Source of the DNA: Cnuella takakiae
Lineage (GTDB): Bacteria; Bacteroidota; Bacteroidia; Chitinophagales; Chitinophagaceae
Assembly: GCF_001953305.1 (NCBI RefSeq)
Contig: NZ_MTFE01000010.1
Span: 1,672,037-1,735,981, forward strand
DNA: 63,945 bases
Direction: 5' to 3'
The notes under the pieces were generated by a model. That model saw only the letters and a program-made list of their open reading frames with translations. It had not been told where the DNA came from and made no database searches. Within the stretch, counting starts at the first letter, position 1. Each line of letters opens with the position of its first letter. Made by a program: the position numbers and the translations under genes. Positions 18,256-26,934 of this stretch are shown here, one piece after another.

Positions 18256-19362
18256 ATGTATCGTTACACATTACTACTATTATGCACCTTCCTGCTTGCT
18301 GTTGCTCATGGACAGCCTGTTGATAAACGGGCAACGCCTGAAACAAAAGCACTCTTCCGCAACCTGATGCGGCTTTCGGAAAACCATACTCTTTTTGGAC
18401 ACCAGCACGCCACTGAGTACGGCCGTGGATGGGCTGGTGATGCGGACCGGTCGGATGTAAAATCGGTTACCGGTTCGCACCCGGCGATAATTGGTGTAGA
18501 CCTGAGTGGCTTTTCCGGGCACGCTGCTGATGTTGTTGCTAAAAACAAAGCCGACCTGAAAAAGAATGTGGAAGACACGTACAATAGGGGCGGGGTAACT
18601 ACCATTGCCTGGCATTTCAATAACCCGGTATCGGCAGGTGGCTTCTACTGGAAAGACTCTGTTTCCAAACCTGCAGTTAAATACCTCATCCCCGGTGGTG
18701 CGGCACATGAACAATACAAGGGTATACTGAAAGGTATTGCCGATTGGGCCAACAGCACCAGGGGTAAAGATGGTAAACAGGTGCCGATGATCTTCAGGCC
18801 TTACCACGAGTTTGACGGTGGCTGGTTTTGGTGGGGTGCGCCGCATTGTACCCGCGAGGAGTTTGTATCGCTGTGGCGTTTTACGGTAGGCTACCTGCGC
18901 GACAGCCTCGGTGTACACAACTTGCTGTATGCATTCTCTCCTGACAACAGGTTTAATACTGAAGCTGAGTTCCTGGATCGTTATCCCGGTGATGAATGGG
19001 TGGATATGGTAGGTATGGATAACTATGGCGATATGGGTCGTGATGGCTACCGCCTGGATGTTGCATCGCGCAAACTGAAGATCGTTTCAGACTACGCCCA
19101 ACGCAAAGGCAAGCTGGCTGCATTTACCGAAACAGGATTGGAATCTATTCCCAACACCAATTGGTGGAATGATGTATTGTTGAAAGTGATGCGTGCAGAT
19201 GGCAAACGTTTGTCGTACGTGTTGGTGTGGCGCAACGACCGCACCAGCCCCACACATTATTATGCACCCGTGCCGGGTCATCCAAGCGTGCCAGACTTCA
19301 TGAAGTTTTACAACGATCCCTATACTTTGTTTGAAAAGGATTTAAAAGGCATTTATAAATAG
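18256..19362 (+). CDS. GH26 endo-beta-1,4-mannanase, periplasmic type
   Basis: A 368-residue GH26 enzyme with a normal signal peptide (MYRYTLLLLCTFLLAVAHGQ) and no lipobox, so probably periplasmic. Acid/base motif FRPYHEFDGGWFWWG with Glu185; nucleophile motif AAFTETGLES with Glu292. It is clearly paralogous to the lipoprotein GH26 at 12392 (shared NRGGV..AWH, YLRDSLGVHN, RYPGD, VDMVGMDNY). By analogy to Bacteroides ovatus, a surface GH26 cuts polymer and the periplasmic one releases mannobiose. That division of labour is inferred from the signals. Confidence 0.92.
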   Translation: MYRYTLLLLCTFLLAVAHGQPVDKRATPETKALFRNLMRLSENHTLFGHQHATEYGRGWAGDADRSDVKSVTGSHPAIIGVDLSGFSGHAADVVAKNKADLKKNVEDTYNRGGVTTIAWHFNNPVSAGGFYWKDSVSKPAVKYLIPGGAAHEQYKGILKGIADWANSTRGKDGKQVPMIFRPYHEFDGGWFWWGAPHCTREEFVSLWRFTVGYLRDSLGVHNLLYAFSPDNRFNTEAEFLDRYPGDEWVDMVGMDNYGDMGRDGYRLDVASRKLKIVSDYAQRKGKLAAFTETGLESIPNTNWWNDVLLKVMRADGKRLSYVLVWRNDRTSPTHYYAPVPGHPSVPDFMKFYNDPYTLFEKDLKGIYK

Positions 19363-19611
19363 TGCCTATTATGCCAGTTATAAGATGGCTGTGGAAAAGC
19401 TACAAGCTATTAGCTGCAAGCTTAAAGGCTTCCATGTTCACGACTTATGTAACAATGGAGTTGGTATCGTTATAAAATAAAAAAAGAAAGTATCCCAGGT
19501 TGTTCTTTACGCATCTCTGCGATTGCCCGGCGCTCTTTGCAATACTTAATTTCGACAACCAATTTCTCGCTCATTAACTATCTTCCAGCATTCCAATAAA
19601 CCGCTTTCCAC

Positions 19612-20286
19612 ATGAAACAAATCTTCCGGTCATTTATCCTGTTGCTGCTTGCTGCCAGTACCCAGTTTTTTGTATGGCAAAAGAAAACCCGCATCCTCTT
19701 TTTTGGCGACTCCATAACACAGGCGGGTGTGCAGCCGGGTGGCTATATCACCCGTATGGGCGAAATGCTCAAAGCGCGTAACCTGTCGGACCAATACGAA
19801 CTGGTAGGCGCAGGTATCGGCGGTAATAAGATTTACGATCTCTACTTGCGTGCCGATGAGGATGTGCTGGCAAAGAGCCCCGATGTGGTAGTAATATGGG
19901 TAGGTGTAAATGATGTGTGGCATAAAGCTTCGTCGGGTACCGGTACCGATGCTGATAAGTTTGAACGCTTTTATACTGCATTGATTAAAAAGCTACATGC
20001 AAAAGGTATCAAGGTGCACCTGGCTACGCCGGCTGCCATTGGTGAGCATACCGATTATAGTAACCAGCAGGACGGCGACCTGAATCATTATGCCAATATC
20101 ATTCGCCGTTTGGCCCAGCAAAATGGTTGCGGGTTGATCGATCTGCGCAAGGCATTCCTGGATTACAACCAAAAGAACAATCCGCAAAACCTGGAGAAGG
20201 GCATCCTCACCACCGACAGGGTGCACCTGAATGAGAAAGGCAATACGCTTGTGGCCGAGCAAATGGTAGGCGCACTGGTTCGCTAA
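19612..20286 (+). CDS. SGNH/GDSL-family esterase
   Basis: A 224-residue SGNH hydrolase. Block I is ILFFGDSITQAG (Ser34 region), block II is the glycine in GIGGNK, block III is GVNDVW and block V is DRVHLNEKG with the catalytic Asp-x-x-His. The N-terminus is hydrophobic (FRSFILLLLAAST) but lacks a clear cleavage site, so it is exported or membrane-anchored. It is the last gene of the mannan locus, 249 bp behind the GH26 gene. A second deacetylase for acetyl-mannan is the likely role. It differs from the CE2 enzyme at 2016, as it has no N-terminal jelly roll. Confidence 0.8.
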   Translation: MKQIFRSFILLLLAASTQFFVWQKKTRILFFGDSITQAGVQPGGYITRMGEMLKARNLSDQYELVGAGIGGNKIYDLYLRADEDVLAKSPDVVVIWVGVNDVWHKASSGTGTDADKFERFYTALIKKLHAKGIKVHLATPAAIGEHTDYSNQQDGDLNHYANIIRRLAQQNGCGLIDLRKAFLDYNQKNNPQNLEKGILTTDRVHLNEKGNTLVAEQMVGALVR

Positions 20287-20304
20287 TTAATTTGTAACCT
20301 GTTT

Positions 20305-20332
20305 ATAAGCCGGAGGATTTCCTCCGGCTTAT
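20305..20332 (+). terminator. Intrinsic terminator ending the mannan locus
   Basis: A 12-bp perfect stem (ATAAGCCGGAGG / CCTCCGGCTTAT) with a 4-nt ATTT loop, 18 bp after the GDSL esterase stop. Its A/T flanks allow termination in either direction. Confidence 0.75.
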
Positions 20333-20681
20333 TTATTTCAGTGGGGTTGTGGAAAACCTCGGTAAGGACCATTATAACCTTTGGCAAGTTGTTGGCTGAG
20401 GGTGTTGCTGAAGATGCAGGTTTGCTGGCAATACTTATATCAATAGCGCTTTAGACTTTAAAAGAACAAATGATAATAATTGTCCTACTGTACTGGCTAT
20501 AAGTCTTTTGCCTTCTCTTGTTGCATCGGTTTTGTTTATCTATTGCTACAAAAACATATAACCTTTTACGTGTGGACTTATTGGAAATTACTTATCGTGC
20601 TAAGATGGCAGATAGATTCGGTGAATAACTTGTGGAAAACCCGGAATAAGATCGGATATTTGCGCTCCCAAAAGCGAAACA
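20333..20681. other. Gene-free spacer with two DnaA-box-like sites
   Basis: About 350 bp with no credible gene. TGTGGAAAA (reverse of TTTTCCACA, one base from the DnaA box TTATCCACA) occurs at 20348-20356 and 20631-20639; another copy lies at 19390-19398. The spacer leads into the GTG-started nucleotidase gene. Nothing else is recognised. Confidence 0.35.
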
Positions 20682-21431
20682 GTGATCTTTTCAAAATATA
20701 TAAACCTGCTCCTGCTGCTCACCCTAAGCCTGGCATCCTGCCACAGGGCAATGCATCCGGCCAAGCTGGCTTATCATGATTACAAGATAGATGCAGCTGC
20801 GCCACGCGATAGCGCAATGATGCGCATGCTGCTGCCTTACCGCGACTCGGTAGACAAAAGCATGAATGAAGTGTTGGGCATTGCTGCCGCTACACTGGAG
20901 AAGAAACAACCTTCCGGATCGCTGGGCAATTTCATGGCCGATGCGGTGCTGGATATGGCGGCAAAACAGTTCAAAATGCCTGTTGATTTTGCCATCATCA
21001 ACTATGGTGGCATCCGTAGCCTGCAACTGGCGAAGGGGGAAGTGACACGCGGGAAAGTATTTGAGCTGATGCCCTTCGATAACCTGCTGGTGCTGCAAAA
21101 GTTGAGCGGCGACCAGGTGCAGCAGTTGTTTGATTATCTCGCCGCAAGAGGTGGCTGGCCCATTGCAGGTGCCAGTTTTGTGATCAAAAACAAACAGGCA
21201 ACCGATGTACTGGTTGGCGGCAAACCACTGGACAAAAACAAAACTTATACGCTTGCCAACTCCGATTATGTAGCCAATGGTGGTGATGATGCTTCTTTCC
21301 TGAAGCCCATTCCGCAGATCAATAGTGGTTACCTGATCAGGGATGCTTTGCTAACATATATCCGCAACCTGCAACAGCAGGGAAAACCTATTGCTGAAAT
21401 CACCGAAAACCGCATCCGCAATGCAGAATAG
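20682..21431 (+). CDS. 5'-nucleotidase C-terminal-domain lipoprotein
   Basis: 249 residues starting at GTG; this start is chosen because it gives MIFSKYINLLLLLTLSLASC, a perfect lipoprotein signal (Cys20). The rest is the C-terminal substrate-binding domain of the UshA family: LGNFMADAVLDMA, FAIINYGGIRS, LMPFDNLLVLQKLSGDQVQQLFDYLA and YTLANSDYVANGGDD (adenine-stacking region). It lacks the metal-binding domain, which the overlapping next gene supplies. The two proteins probably form a complex or act in sequence on extracytoplasmic nucleotides. Confidence 0.88.
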   Translation: MIFSKYINLLLLLTLSLASCHRAMHPAKLAYHDYKIDAAAPRDSAMMRMLLPYRDSVDKSMNEVLGIAAATLEKKQPSGSLGNFMADAVLDMAAKQFKMPVDFAIINYGGIRSLQLAKGEVTRGKVFELMPFDNLLVLQKLSGDQVQQLFDYLAARGGWPIAGASFVIKNKQATDVLVGGKPLDKNKTYTLANSDYVANGGDDASFLKPIPQINSGYLIRDALLTYIRNLQQQGKPIAEITENRIRNAE

Positions 21432-22359
21432 AAGAACATTCATCAGGCAGTCGGCACTGGCCGCTGGTTCACTATTGCTGGGTGCGCAAGCCGGTGCGGC
21501 CGAACTGCTGGTAGATGCACGCAGCCGTCAGCTGACCATCCTGCATACCAACGATACGCATAGCCGCATTGATCCTTTTCCAATGGATGGCAGCCGCAAC
21601 GAAGGGCAGGGTGGGGTAGCAGCCCGTGCAGCAATGATCAATCAGATCAGGAGTGAAGCGGAACATGTGTTGTTGCTAGATGCCGGAGATATTTTCCAGG
21701 GCACACCTTATTTCAATATTTATAAAGGCGAGCCTGAAGTAAAGGCGATGGCCCGCATGGGTTATGATGCCTGCACCATTGGTAACCACGACTTTGATGG
21801 TGGTGTGGACAATCTTGCCCTGCAGATGAAACAACATGGCGGTTTCAGTACCATCGTCAGCAATTACGATTTTGCTGGTACTGCCATGGAGTCAGTTGCA
21901 GTTCCTTACCGCATCATCAAAAAAGGAGGATTGAAGGTGGGCATCCTTGGCGTGGGTATTGAGCTGGATGGATTGGTGCCTGCCAATTTGTACGGCACTA
22001 CCAGGTACCTCGACCCCATTCAGAAGGCCAATGAAGTGGCCGGTATTTTGCATGCAAAGGGATGCGATCTGGTGATTTGCCTGTCACATCTTGGTTATAA
22101 ATATGCAGGCAATAAAGTGAGCGATCAGCAACTGGCACGTGAAACCGAAAATATTAACCTGATTATTAGCGGACATACGCACACATTTCTGGATAAACCT
22201 GATGTGTTGCAAAATAAAAAGGGGCAGGATGTTGTTGTCAACCAGGTAGGATGGGCAGGATTGCAACTGGGCAGGTTGGATTATGATTTTAACCGGCAAA
22301 AAGGGCAAAGGTTGATAAGTGCAAACCCATTAACAGTTACGAAAAAAACGCACGAATAA
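21421..22359 (+). CDS. 5'-nucleotidase metallophosphatase domain, Tat-exported
   Basis: About 312 residues from MQNRRTFIRQS; the frame is open 10 codons further upstream, but this start opens a twin-arginine signal (NRRTFIRQSALAAGSLLLGAQAGA). The metallophosphoesterase motifs are LTILHTNDTHSR (D-x-H), LDAGDIFQG (G-D), TIGNHDFDGG (G-N-H-D), CLSHLG and IISGHTHTF (G-H-T-H). It is the catalytic domain of a UshA-type nucleotidase without its C-terminal half. It overlaps the preceding gene by 11 bp (translational coupling), so the classical single protein is split, with the domain order reversed. Confidence 0.9.
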   Translation: MQNRRTFIRQSALAAGSLLLGAQAGAAELLVDARSRQLTILHTNDTHSRIDPFPMDGSRNEGQGGVAARAAMINQIRSEAEHVLLLDAGDIFQGTPYFNIYKGEPEVKAMARMGYDACTIGNHDFDGGVDNLALQMKQHGGFSTIVSNYDFAGTAMESVAVPYRIIKKGGLKVGILGVGIELDGLVPANLYGTTRYLDPIQKANEVAGILHAKGCDLVICLSHLGYKYAGNKVSDQQLARETENINLIISGHTHTFLDKPDVLQNKKGQDVVVNQVGWAGLQLGRLDYDFNRQKGQRLISANPLTVTKKTHE

Positions 22360-22417
22360 AAATTTTTTTTTCGTTGGATGTTTTAGATATTCGTCTTCCT
22401 GTCCCAGCAAAATTTAT

Positions 22418-22438
22418 TTATACACCAATTGTGTATAA
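22418..22438. promoter_or_regulatory. Inverted pair of DnaA boxes before dnaA
   Basis: TTATACAC (22418-22425) and GTGTATAA (22431-22438) are a perfect 8-bp inverted repeat with a 5-nt spacer. The right half read backwards, TTATACACA, matches the DnaA-box consensus TTATNCACA. It lies 50 bp before the dnaA ATG and may allow autoregulation. Confidence 0.55.
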
Positions 22439-22487
22439 GTCATCGCAAGTACAAGATTCATAAGCTTTTATAAACTGTATCAACTTC

Positions 22488-23921
22488 ATGGAGAAGAATG
22501 CCGAACATGTTTGGTCGAACTGCCTGTCTATTATCAAAGACATTGTGGAATGGCAGCATTTCAAAACATGGTTCGAACCCATCAAACCCGTGCTGCTGAA
22601 AGAGAACGTGCTGGTGATACAGGTGCCAAGTCAATTCTTTTTTGAATACCTTGAAGAGCACTATGTAAACCTGCTGGCTAAAACCCTGAAGCGAGAACTG
22701 GGCAAAGATGCCCGTTTGGAATACCGCATCATGGTGGACGGTGGCAACAATTACAACAAGCCCGTTACTGTAGATACTGCGTCGCATGGTTACAAATCTT
22801 TTTCCAACAACGAAATGGACTTCCCGCTGGTGATCAACACACCGGTAAAGAATCCTTTCGTGATTCCTGGATTGAAGAAGATGCAGATTGATCCGCAGCT
22901 CAATCCCATTTATACTTTTGATTCTTATATCGAAGGTGATTGCAACCGTGTAGCACGTCGTGCCGGTAAAACGGTTGCGGAGAAGCCTGGTGCCAACTCT
23001 TTCAACCCGCTGGTAATTTATGGTGGTGTTGGTTTGGGTAAAACGCACCTGGCGCAAGCCATCGGTAATGAAGTAAAAAGGCTTACGCCCAACAAAGTGG
23101 TATTGTATGTGAGCTCAGAGAAGTTCATCAATCAGTTTGTGGACCACAGCCGCAACAATGCCATCAACGATTTCATCCACTTCTACCAGATGATCGATGT
23201 GCTGATCATTGATGATGTGCAGTTCTTTAACCGCGCCGAGAAATCGCAGGATGCATTCTTTGCCATCTTCAACCACCTGCACCAGAGTGGTAAGCAGTTG
23301 GTACTTACTTCCGACAAATCGCCCAAGGACCTGGAAGGTGTGCAGGAGCGTTTGCTGAGCCGCTTCCGTTGGGGTTTGAGTGCCGATATCCAGATGCCCG
23401 ATTACGAAACCCGTATCGAGATACTGGAGCGCAAGATGAAGAACGACGGCCTGGAAATGCCGAAGGAAGTAGTGAAGTATATTGCTTACAACATCAACAG
23501 CAATATCCGCGAGTTGGAAGGTGCTTTGATTTCGCTGCTGGCACAATCATCGCTCAACCGCCGGGAGATTGATCTGGAACTGGCCAAGAAAGTACTGCGC
23601 AACTTTGTGAAGTCTTCCAGCAAAGAAATTACCATCGATACCATCCAGCGCATGGTGTGCGAATACTTTGATGTGCCTTACGATAAGCTGCTGCAAAAAA
23701 CACGCAAACGCGAAATTGTACAGGCCCGCCAGATCACCATGTACCTGGCTAAAGCATTTACCAAGAACTCGCTTAAAACCATTGGTGAACATTTTGGTGG
23801 CCGCGATCATACTACGGTAATCCACAGTTGCCAAACGGTAAAAGACCTGATGGATACCGATGGTGTATTCCGCGATAATGTGATGGAGTTACAGCAGAAG
23901 GTGCAACTGGCATCTTTGTAA
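22488..23921 (+). CDS. dnaA: Chromosomal replication initiator DnaA
   Basis: A 477-residue DnaA. Domain I (1-85) starts HVWSNCLSIIKDIV; domain II is a short linker. The AAA+ domain III has Walker A GGVGLGKTHLAQA (Lys185), Walker B VLIIDDVQFF and the sensor/arginine-finger segment LLSRFRWGLSADI. Domain IV (about 390-470) carries the DNA-binding signature GGRDHTTVIHSC. It binds DnaA boxes and opens the origin. It is monocistronic, with a strong terminator downstream. The flanking genes are not the usual dnaN or recF, as is common in Bacteroidota. Confidence 0.98.
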   Translation: MEKNAEHVWSNCLSIIKDIVEWQHFKTWFEPIKPVLLKENVLVIQVPSQFFFEYLEEHYVNLLAKTLKRELGKDARLEYRIMVDGGNNYNKPVTVDTASHGYKSFSNNEMDFPLVINTPVKNPFVIPGLKKMQIDPQLNPIYTFDSYIEGDCNRVARRAGKTVAEKPGANSFNPLVIYGGVGLGKTHLAQAIGNEVKRLTPNKVVLYVSSEKFINQFVDHSRNNAINDFIHFYQMIDVLIIDDVQFFNRAEKSQDAFFAIFNHLHQSGKQLVLTSDKSPKDLEGVQERLLSRFRWGLSADIQMPDYETRIEILERKMKNDGLEMPKEVVKYIAYNINSNIRELEGALISLLAQSSLNRREIDLELAKKVLRNFVKSSSKEITIDTIQRMVCEYFDVPYDKLLQKTRKREIVQARQITMYLAKAFTKNSLKTIGEHFGGRDHTTVIHSCQTVKDLMDTDGVFRDNVMELQQKVQLASL

Positions 23922-23951
23922 GAAAGCAGGTTTTAGAAAAACCAAATATTC

Positions 23952-24012
23952 AAAGGGTTTCAGAAGTTGGTAGCAGCGTGGCTGTTGCCAAATTCTGAAA
24001 CCCTTTTCTTTT
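23952..24012 (+). terminator. dnaA terminator
   Basis: AAAGGGTTTCAGAA (23952-23965) pairs perfectly with TTCTGAAACCCTTT (23993-24006), followed by T-rich sequence. The 27-nt loop is long. It lies about 30 bp after the dnaA stop. Confidence 0.75.
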
Positions 24013-24207
24013 AAAGAAATTTTTATAAAATCTACCTGTAGACTTTTGTGGTGTTGCTGGTACAGGGCGCAAAGGAGTGCAGCCGCAGCGTAATGAGAGA
24101 ATGCAACATTACTCGTGTGTAACCAGGGCTAAATGTAAGGGAGCTTATAATTTATTATTGCAACGTTTAAATTTTTTGAAACAAACGAAAACATTGCAAA
24201 CTCCGCT

Positions 24208-24456
24208 CTACCACCACAACTCGGAAATATCAATCTGTTCGAGGTATGGATTGAGGATGTCTTCGCCATCGGAAGCATAAACACGCAGCACGTCTTTGCG
24301 GCGGGTGGTAAATTCCACTTCCACATAAAACTGCTCCACTGCATAAAGATGCATGCTGCGGGGGCCTTCGCTGCGATGACCAACAAGGGCATCGCCCCGC
24401 ATGGCAATTTTTATTTGCTCCGAAGTATCCAGGGCGTTGAAAGCTACAGGCGTCAT
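24208..24456 (-). CDS. Small conserved-looking hypothetical protein
   Basis: An 82-residue soluble protein, MTPVAFNALDTSEQ..., with a beta-rich central part (QFYVEVEFTTRRKDVLRVYASDGEDILNPYL) and a C-terminal ISELWW. It has no signal peptide or membrane segment. Composition and the compact frame suggest a real gene, and I believe similar short proteins occur in related genomes, but I cannot name a family. It stands alone between dnaA and the glycosidase gene. Confidence 0.55.
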   Translation of the reverse strand: MTPVAFNALDTSEQIKIAMRGDALVGHRSEGPRSMHLYAVEQFYVEVEFTTRRKDVLRVYASDGEDILNPYLEQIDISELWW

Positions 24457-24546
24457 AGGTGGGTATTGTAGCTTTAAGATAGCATAAATCGCACCCGTTT
24501 GTACCCGCTATTTCACGGTACTTTGTGCTGGTAAAATCGGGTGGTT

Positions 24547-26535
24547 TTACTGCTTCCTGGCATTGCGCAACAGGTATCCACCCAACCCGCCGGCAAGGAG
24601 TGCCAGCAGCAAGAGACCTGCCACCTGATATTTGGGTCTTTGATAAAAGGGAGGTGTGATAACTACCTTTTCGTATTCCTTATACTTTGTTTTTTCGTCC
24701 CTGGGTCCTTTGTAAACCAGTTTCAATCCCCAGTCCTGTCCGTCGGGCAGTGGCGGCAGTTTGATTAGGCCTGTTTTTCCAGAAACCAGTATGCCATCAC
24801 CCAGCAGTTGCCAACTGCCTTTGCGGGGATCAAACCATTGTGCATTGTACACGGCATCAAGCCGGGCGCCCCTGATCTCTGCCTGAGGGCAGCCTTGCTC
24901 AAAGTAGAGTAGGAAAATATGCTGGTCGGGTGTGCGGCTGCAATAGGCCCATCCTTCATAGGCAAGGAGGTTATAGTTCTTGTTGGGCGTCACCAGGTCG
25001 GCATTGGGTTCAAGGTCCTGGTAGCGGCGGCCAATTGATAAGGCAAAGGTTTTGAGGTGCCGCATTTCCGCTCCTGATCGCCATTTGAATGCTTCCCACA
25101 TCTTGGTGGGTGCTTCGGGCTCTACATCACCGCCCCATATGCCTTCGGCGCCATAGCAATGCCCTGCCAGTCCACCTGAAAGAAAGCTGCCATAGGCGCA
25201 GGACCGTACATAGGCATTATCTTTTTCCGTGCCGCCATCGGCACCGCGGGTATAGTTTACACCGATACCGGCTCCACGGGCATCTTTATAGCCAGCATAG
25301 TAGGGTTCGCCGTTGAGTGCCGGCTTAGGATGTTTTTGGTAAAAGATTTCGGTTAAATACCAGTAATAGGTGTGCTCCCTCCGGTTGCCAATCTGGTGGA
25401 GCGTAACCCAGGAATCCTCGCCCCAATTTTCAAGGGTGGAAGGGTTTGCGTTAGCCGAAAGAAGGTTTTCAAACGGCAAGGGCCCATAGGTTTTTTCCAC
25501 GTATTTGATGGCGGTCACATAGTCGGCAGGACTTACGGTTGCCGAAATAATATCGAGGTGCACGGGGCTTAGTACCGTGTTGTAGGCACCATAGCGTGCG
25601 TAGAAATATTGCAGGTAGCGGGCATAGGAGTGGGGCCATCCGTAATATTGGTACCATAGCAGGCTGGCATCGCGCCTGGAGGCTTCCAGGAAGGGAACAA
25701 AGCCATGCTCGTTGAGGTAGGCGATCTTACGGTCAAGGAAGTGGAAATAGGCCGGGTTGATGCGGTCCATATCGGGAAAATAGTTTTCATACCCCGGCAC
25801 CCTGCCCGGAAAGAGAAAAGGCCTGCCGCCTTCATTATCCATATTCTTGGCGCTGTTCTTTCCAAATTCCACCCATGCGGAACGAACGGTGGTGCGTGCC
25901 GAGTCGTACATCCGCAGGTGGTAGGAGCTGTCGTCTGTTTTCCAATTGGGATAAGCTGCAATCACATTGATCCAGTTATACCCTTGTGCCTTGCGCAGGC
26001 GCACATAATCTTTAAAACCTGCATTGGGACCCATGGGGCGTGGTTGTTCATCATCATACCAGCGAAAGCGGCTGGCACCCATCGAAAACCATGTGTCGCC
26101 AACGGCAAAGAAAGGCGTACCATCAGCATGGATGAGTGCATGGCCATTAGGAGATGCACGCAGAAAGCCGCGGCGCAAAGTGTTGGCCGCTAATTCTGCT
26201 TCGCTCCAGGTGGTAGCAGTAAAGTCACCCTTTTTTCCGTTCAGGCCGGCATCTGCAGGCTGCGAGCCACTGGTCCAGCTGTACTTGCCGGGCTGCATGG
26301 CCACCAGCCTTACCTTAAACGTATCGCCGCCATCCCAAAAGCCATACACCCTTTTGTTGAAGCCTGGTCCTTTGAGATCTATCCAAACGGTGGCATCGGT
26401 ATAAGCATTGGCGTAATTGTTTTGGGCCACAAAACGCAGTTCCTGCAACTCCCACACATGTACCGGAGGTGTTGAATGGGCGGAGTGGGCAAAAAAGGCA
26501 AGCAGGGCAGAAAGGATGATGCGAAAAAATTTCAT
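24547..26535 (-). CDS. DUF5060/apiosidase-like (DUF4038) glycoside hydrolase, membrane-anchored
   Basis: About 662 residues from MKFFRIILSALLAFF (an upstream ATG adds 10 residues without a signal). Signal peptide to about residue 22. Residues about 25-105 are a DUF5060 beta-sandwich (VHVWELQELRF...PGKYSWTSGS). A (beta/alpha)8 domain (about 115-510) of the DUF4038/GH140 type follows, with HADGTPFFAVGDTWFSMG and NWINVIAAYPNW. A C-terminal beta domain is next. The last 30 residues are one hydrophobic helix (VAGLLLLALLAGGLGGYLLR) followed by basic residues, an unusual inner-membrane anchor for an exported glycosidase. GH140 members remove apiose-containing side chains; the substrate here is unknown. 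Confidence 0.78.
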   Translation of the reverse strand: MKFFRIILSALLAFFAHSAHSTPPVHVWELQELRFVAQNNYANAYTDATVWIDLKGPGFNKRVYGFWDGGDTFKVRLVAMQPGKYSWTSGSQPADAGLNGKKGDFTATTWSEAELAANTLRRGFLRASPNGHALIHADGTPFFAVGDTWFSMGASRFRWYDDEQPRPMGPNAGFKDYVRLRKAQGYNWINVIAAYPNWKTDDSSYHLRMYDSARTTVRSAWVEFGKNSAKNMDNEGGRPFLFPGRVPGYENYFPDMDRINPAYFHFLDRKIAYLNEHGFVPFLEASRRDASLLWYQYYGWPHSYARYLQYFYARYGAYNTVLSPVHLDIISATVSPADYVTAIKYVEKTYGPLPFENLLSANANPSTLENWGEDSWVTLHQIGNRREHTYYWYLTEIFYQKHPKPALNGEPYYAGYKDARGAGIGVNYTRGADGGTEKDNAYVRSCAYGSFLSGGLAGHCYGAEGIWGGDVEPEAPTKMWEAFKWRSGAEMRHLKTFALSIGRRYQDLEPNADLVTPNKNYNLLAYEGWAYCSRTPDQHIFLLYFEQGCPQAEIRGARLDAVYNAQWFDPRKGSWQLLGDGILVSGKTGLIKLPPLPDGQDWGLKLVYKGPRDEKTKYKEYEKVVITPPFYQRPKYQVAGLLLLALLAGGLGGYLLRNARKQ

Positions 26536-26736
26536 CGTTGCAGGCTGTTGTTCCAAAAAAGGCAATCAGCGGCAGATTAGCAATAGGCTAATTGAATTGG
26601 CTCTGAAATAAAGGTTCAGCCTTGAAAAAATCTGGACCCCATGCTGCTGTCGGTTGCACTTCTTTTGGCTTCCGCTTCAGGCTCAAAGCTTTGGTGTAAA
26701 GCAGCAAAACTTTTTAGCAGAAAAAACATTTTTTAA

Positions 26737-26771
26737 TTTTTGGAATATTGGGATGCATCTCCCTATTTTTG
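26737..26771 (+). promoter_or_regulatory. Promoter of tRNA-Ser
   Basis: TATTTTTG at 26764-26771 fits the -7 box TAnnTTTG, and TTTTTGG at 26737-26743 lies 20 bp upstream as the -33 box. Transcription would start about 35 bp before the tRNA. Confidence 0.65.
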
Positions 26772-26811
26772 CAGCCCTTGCAGCACGGGTTTGTCCCTGA
26801 CGCACAGGAAA

Positions 26812-26900
26812 GGTGAGGTGGATGAGTGGCTGAAATCAGTAGTTTGCTAAACTGCCGTACGGGTTAAACTGTACCGCGGGTTCGAATCCCGCCCTCACCG
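26812..26900 (+). tRNA. tRNA-Ser (anticodon GCU)
   Basis: Acceptor stem GGTGAGG/CCTCACC with discriminator G, anticodon stem GTAGT/ACTGC around loop TTGCTAA (anticodon GCT, reads AGC/AGU), a long variable arm as in class II tRNAs, and T-arm CGGGTTCGAATCCCG. CCA is not encoded. Confidence 0.95.
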
Positions 26901-26903
26901 CAG

Positions 26904-26934
26904 AAAGAGGAACGCTAGTCGTTCCTCTTTTTTT
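26904..26934 (+). terminator. tRNA-Ser terminator
   Basis: An 11-bp stem (AAAGAGGAACG / CGTTCCTCTTT) with a 5-nt loop, directly followed by a run of Ts, 4 bp after the tRNA. Confidence 0.85.

Noticed and set aside
20333-20681. Chromosomal origin of replication next to dnaA
   Set aside because: Only two near-consensus DnaA boxes and no AT-rich unwinding cluster; in Bacteroidota the origin is often not beside dnaA. Kept as a weak observation only.
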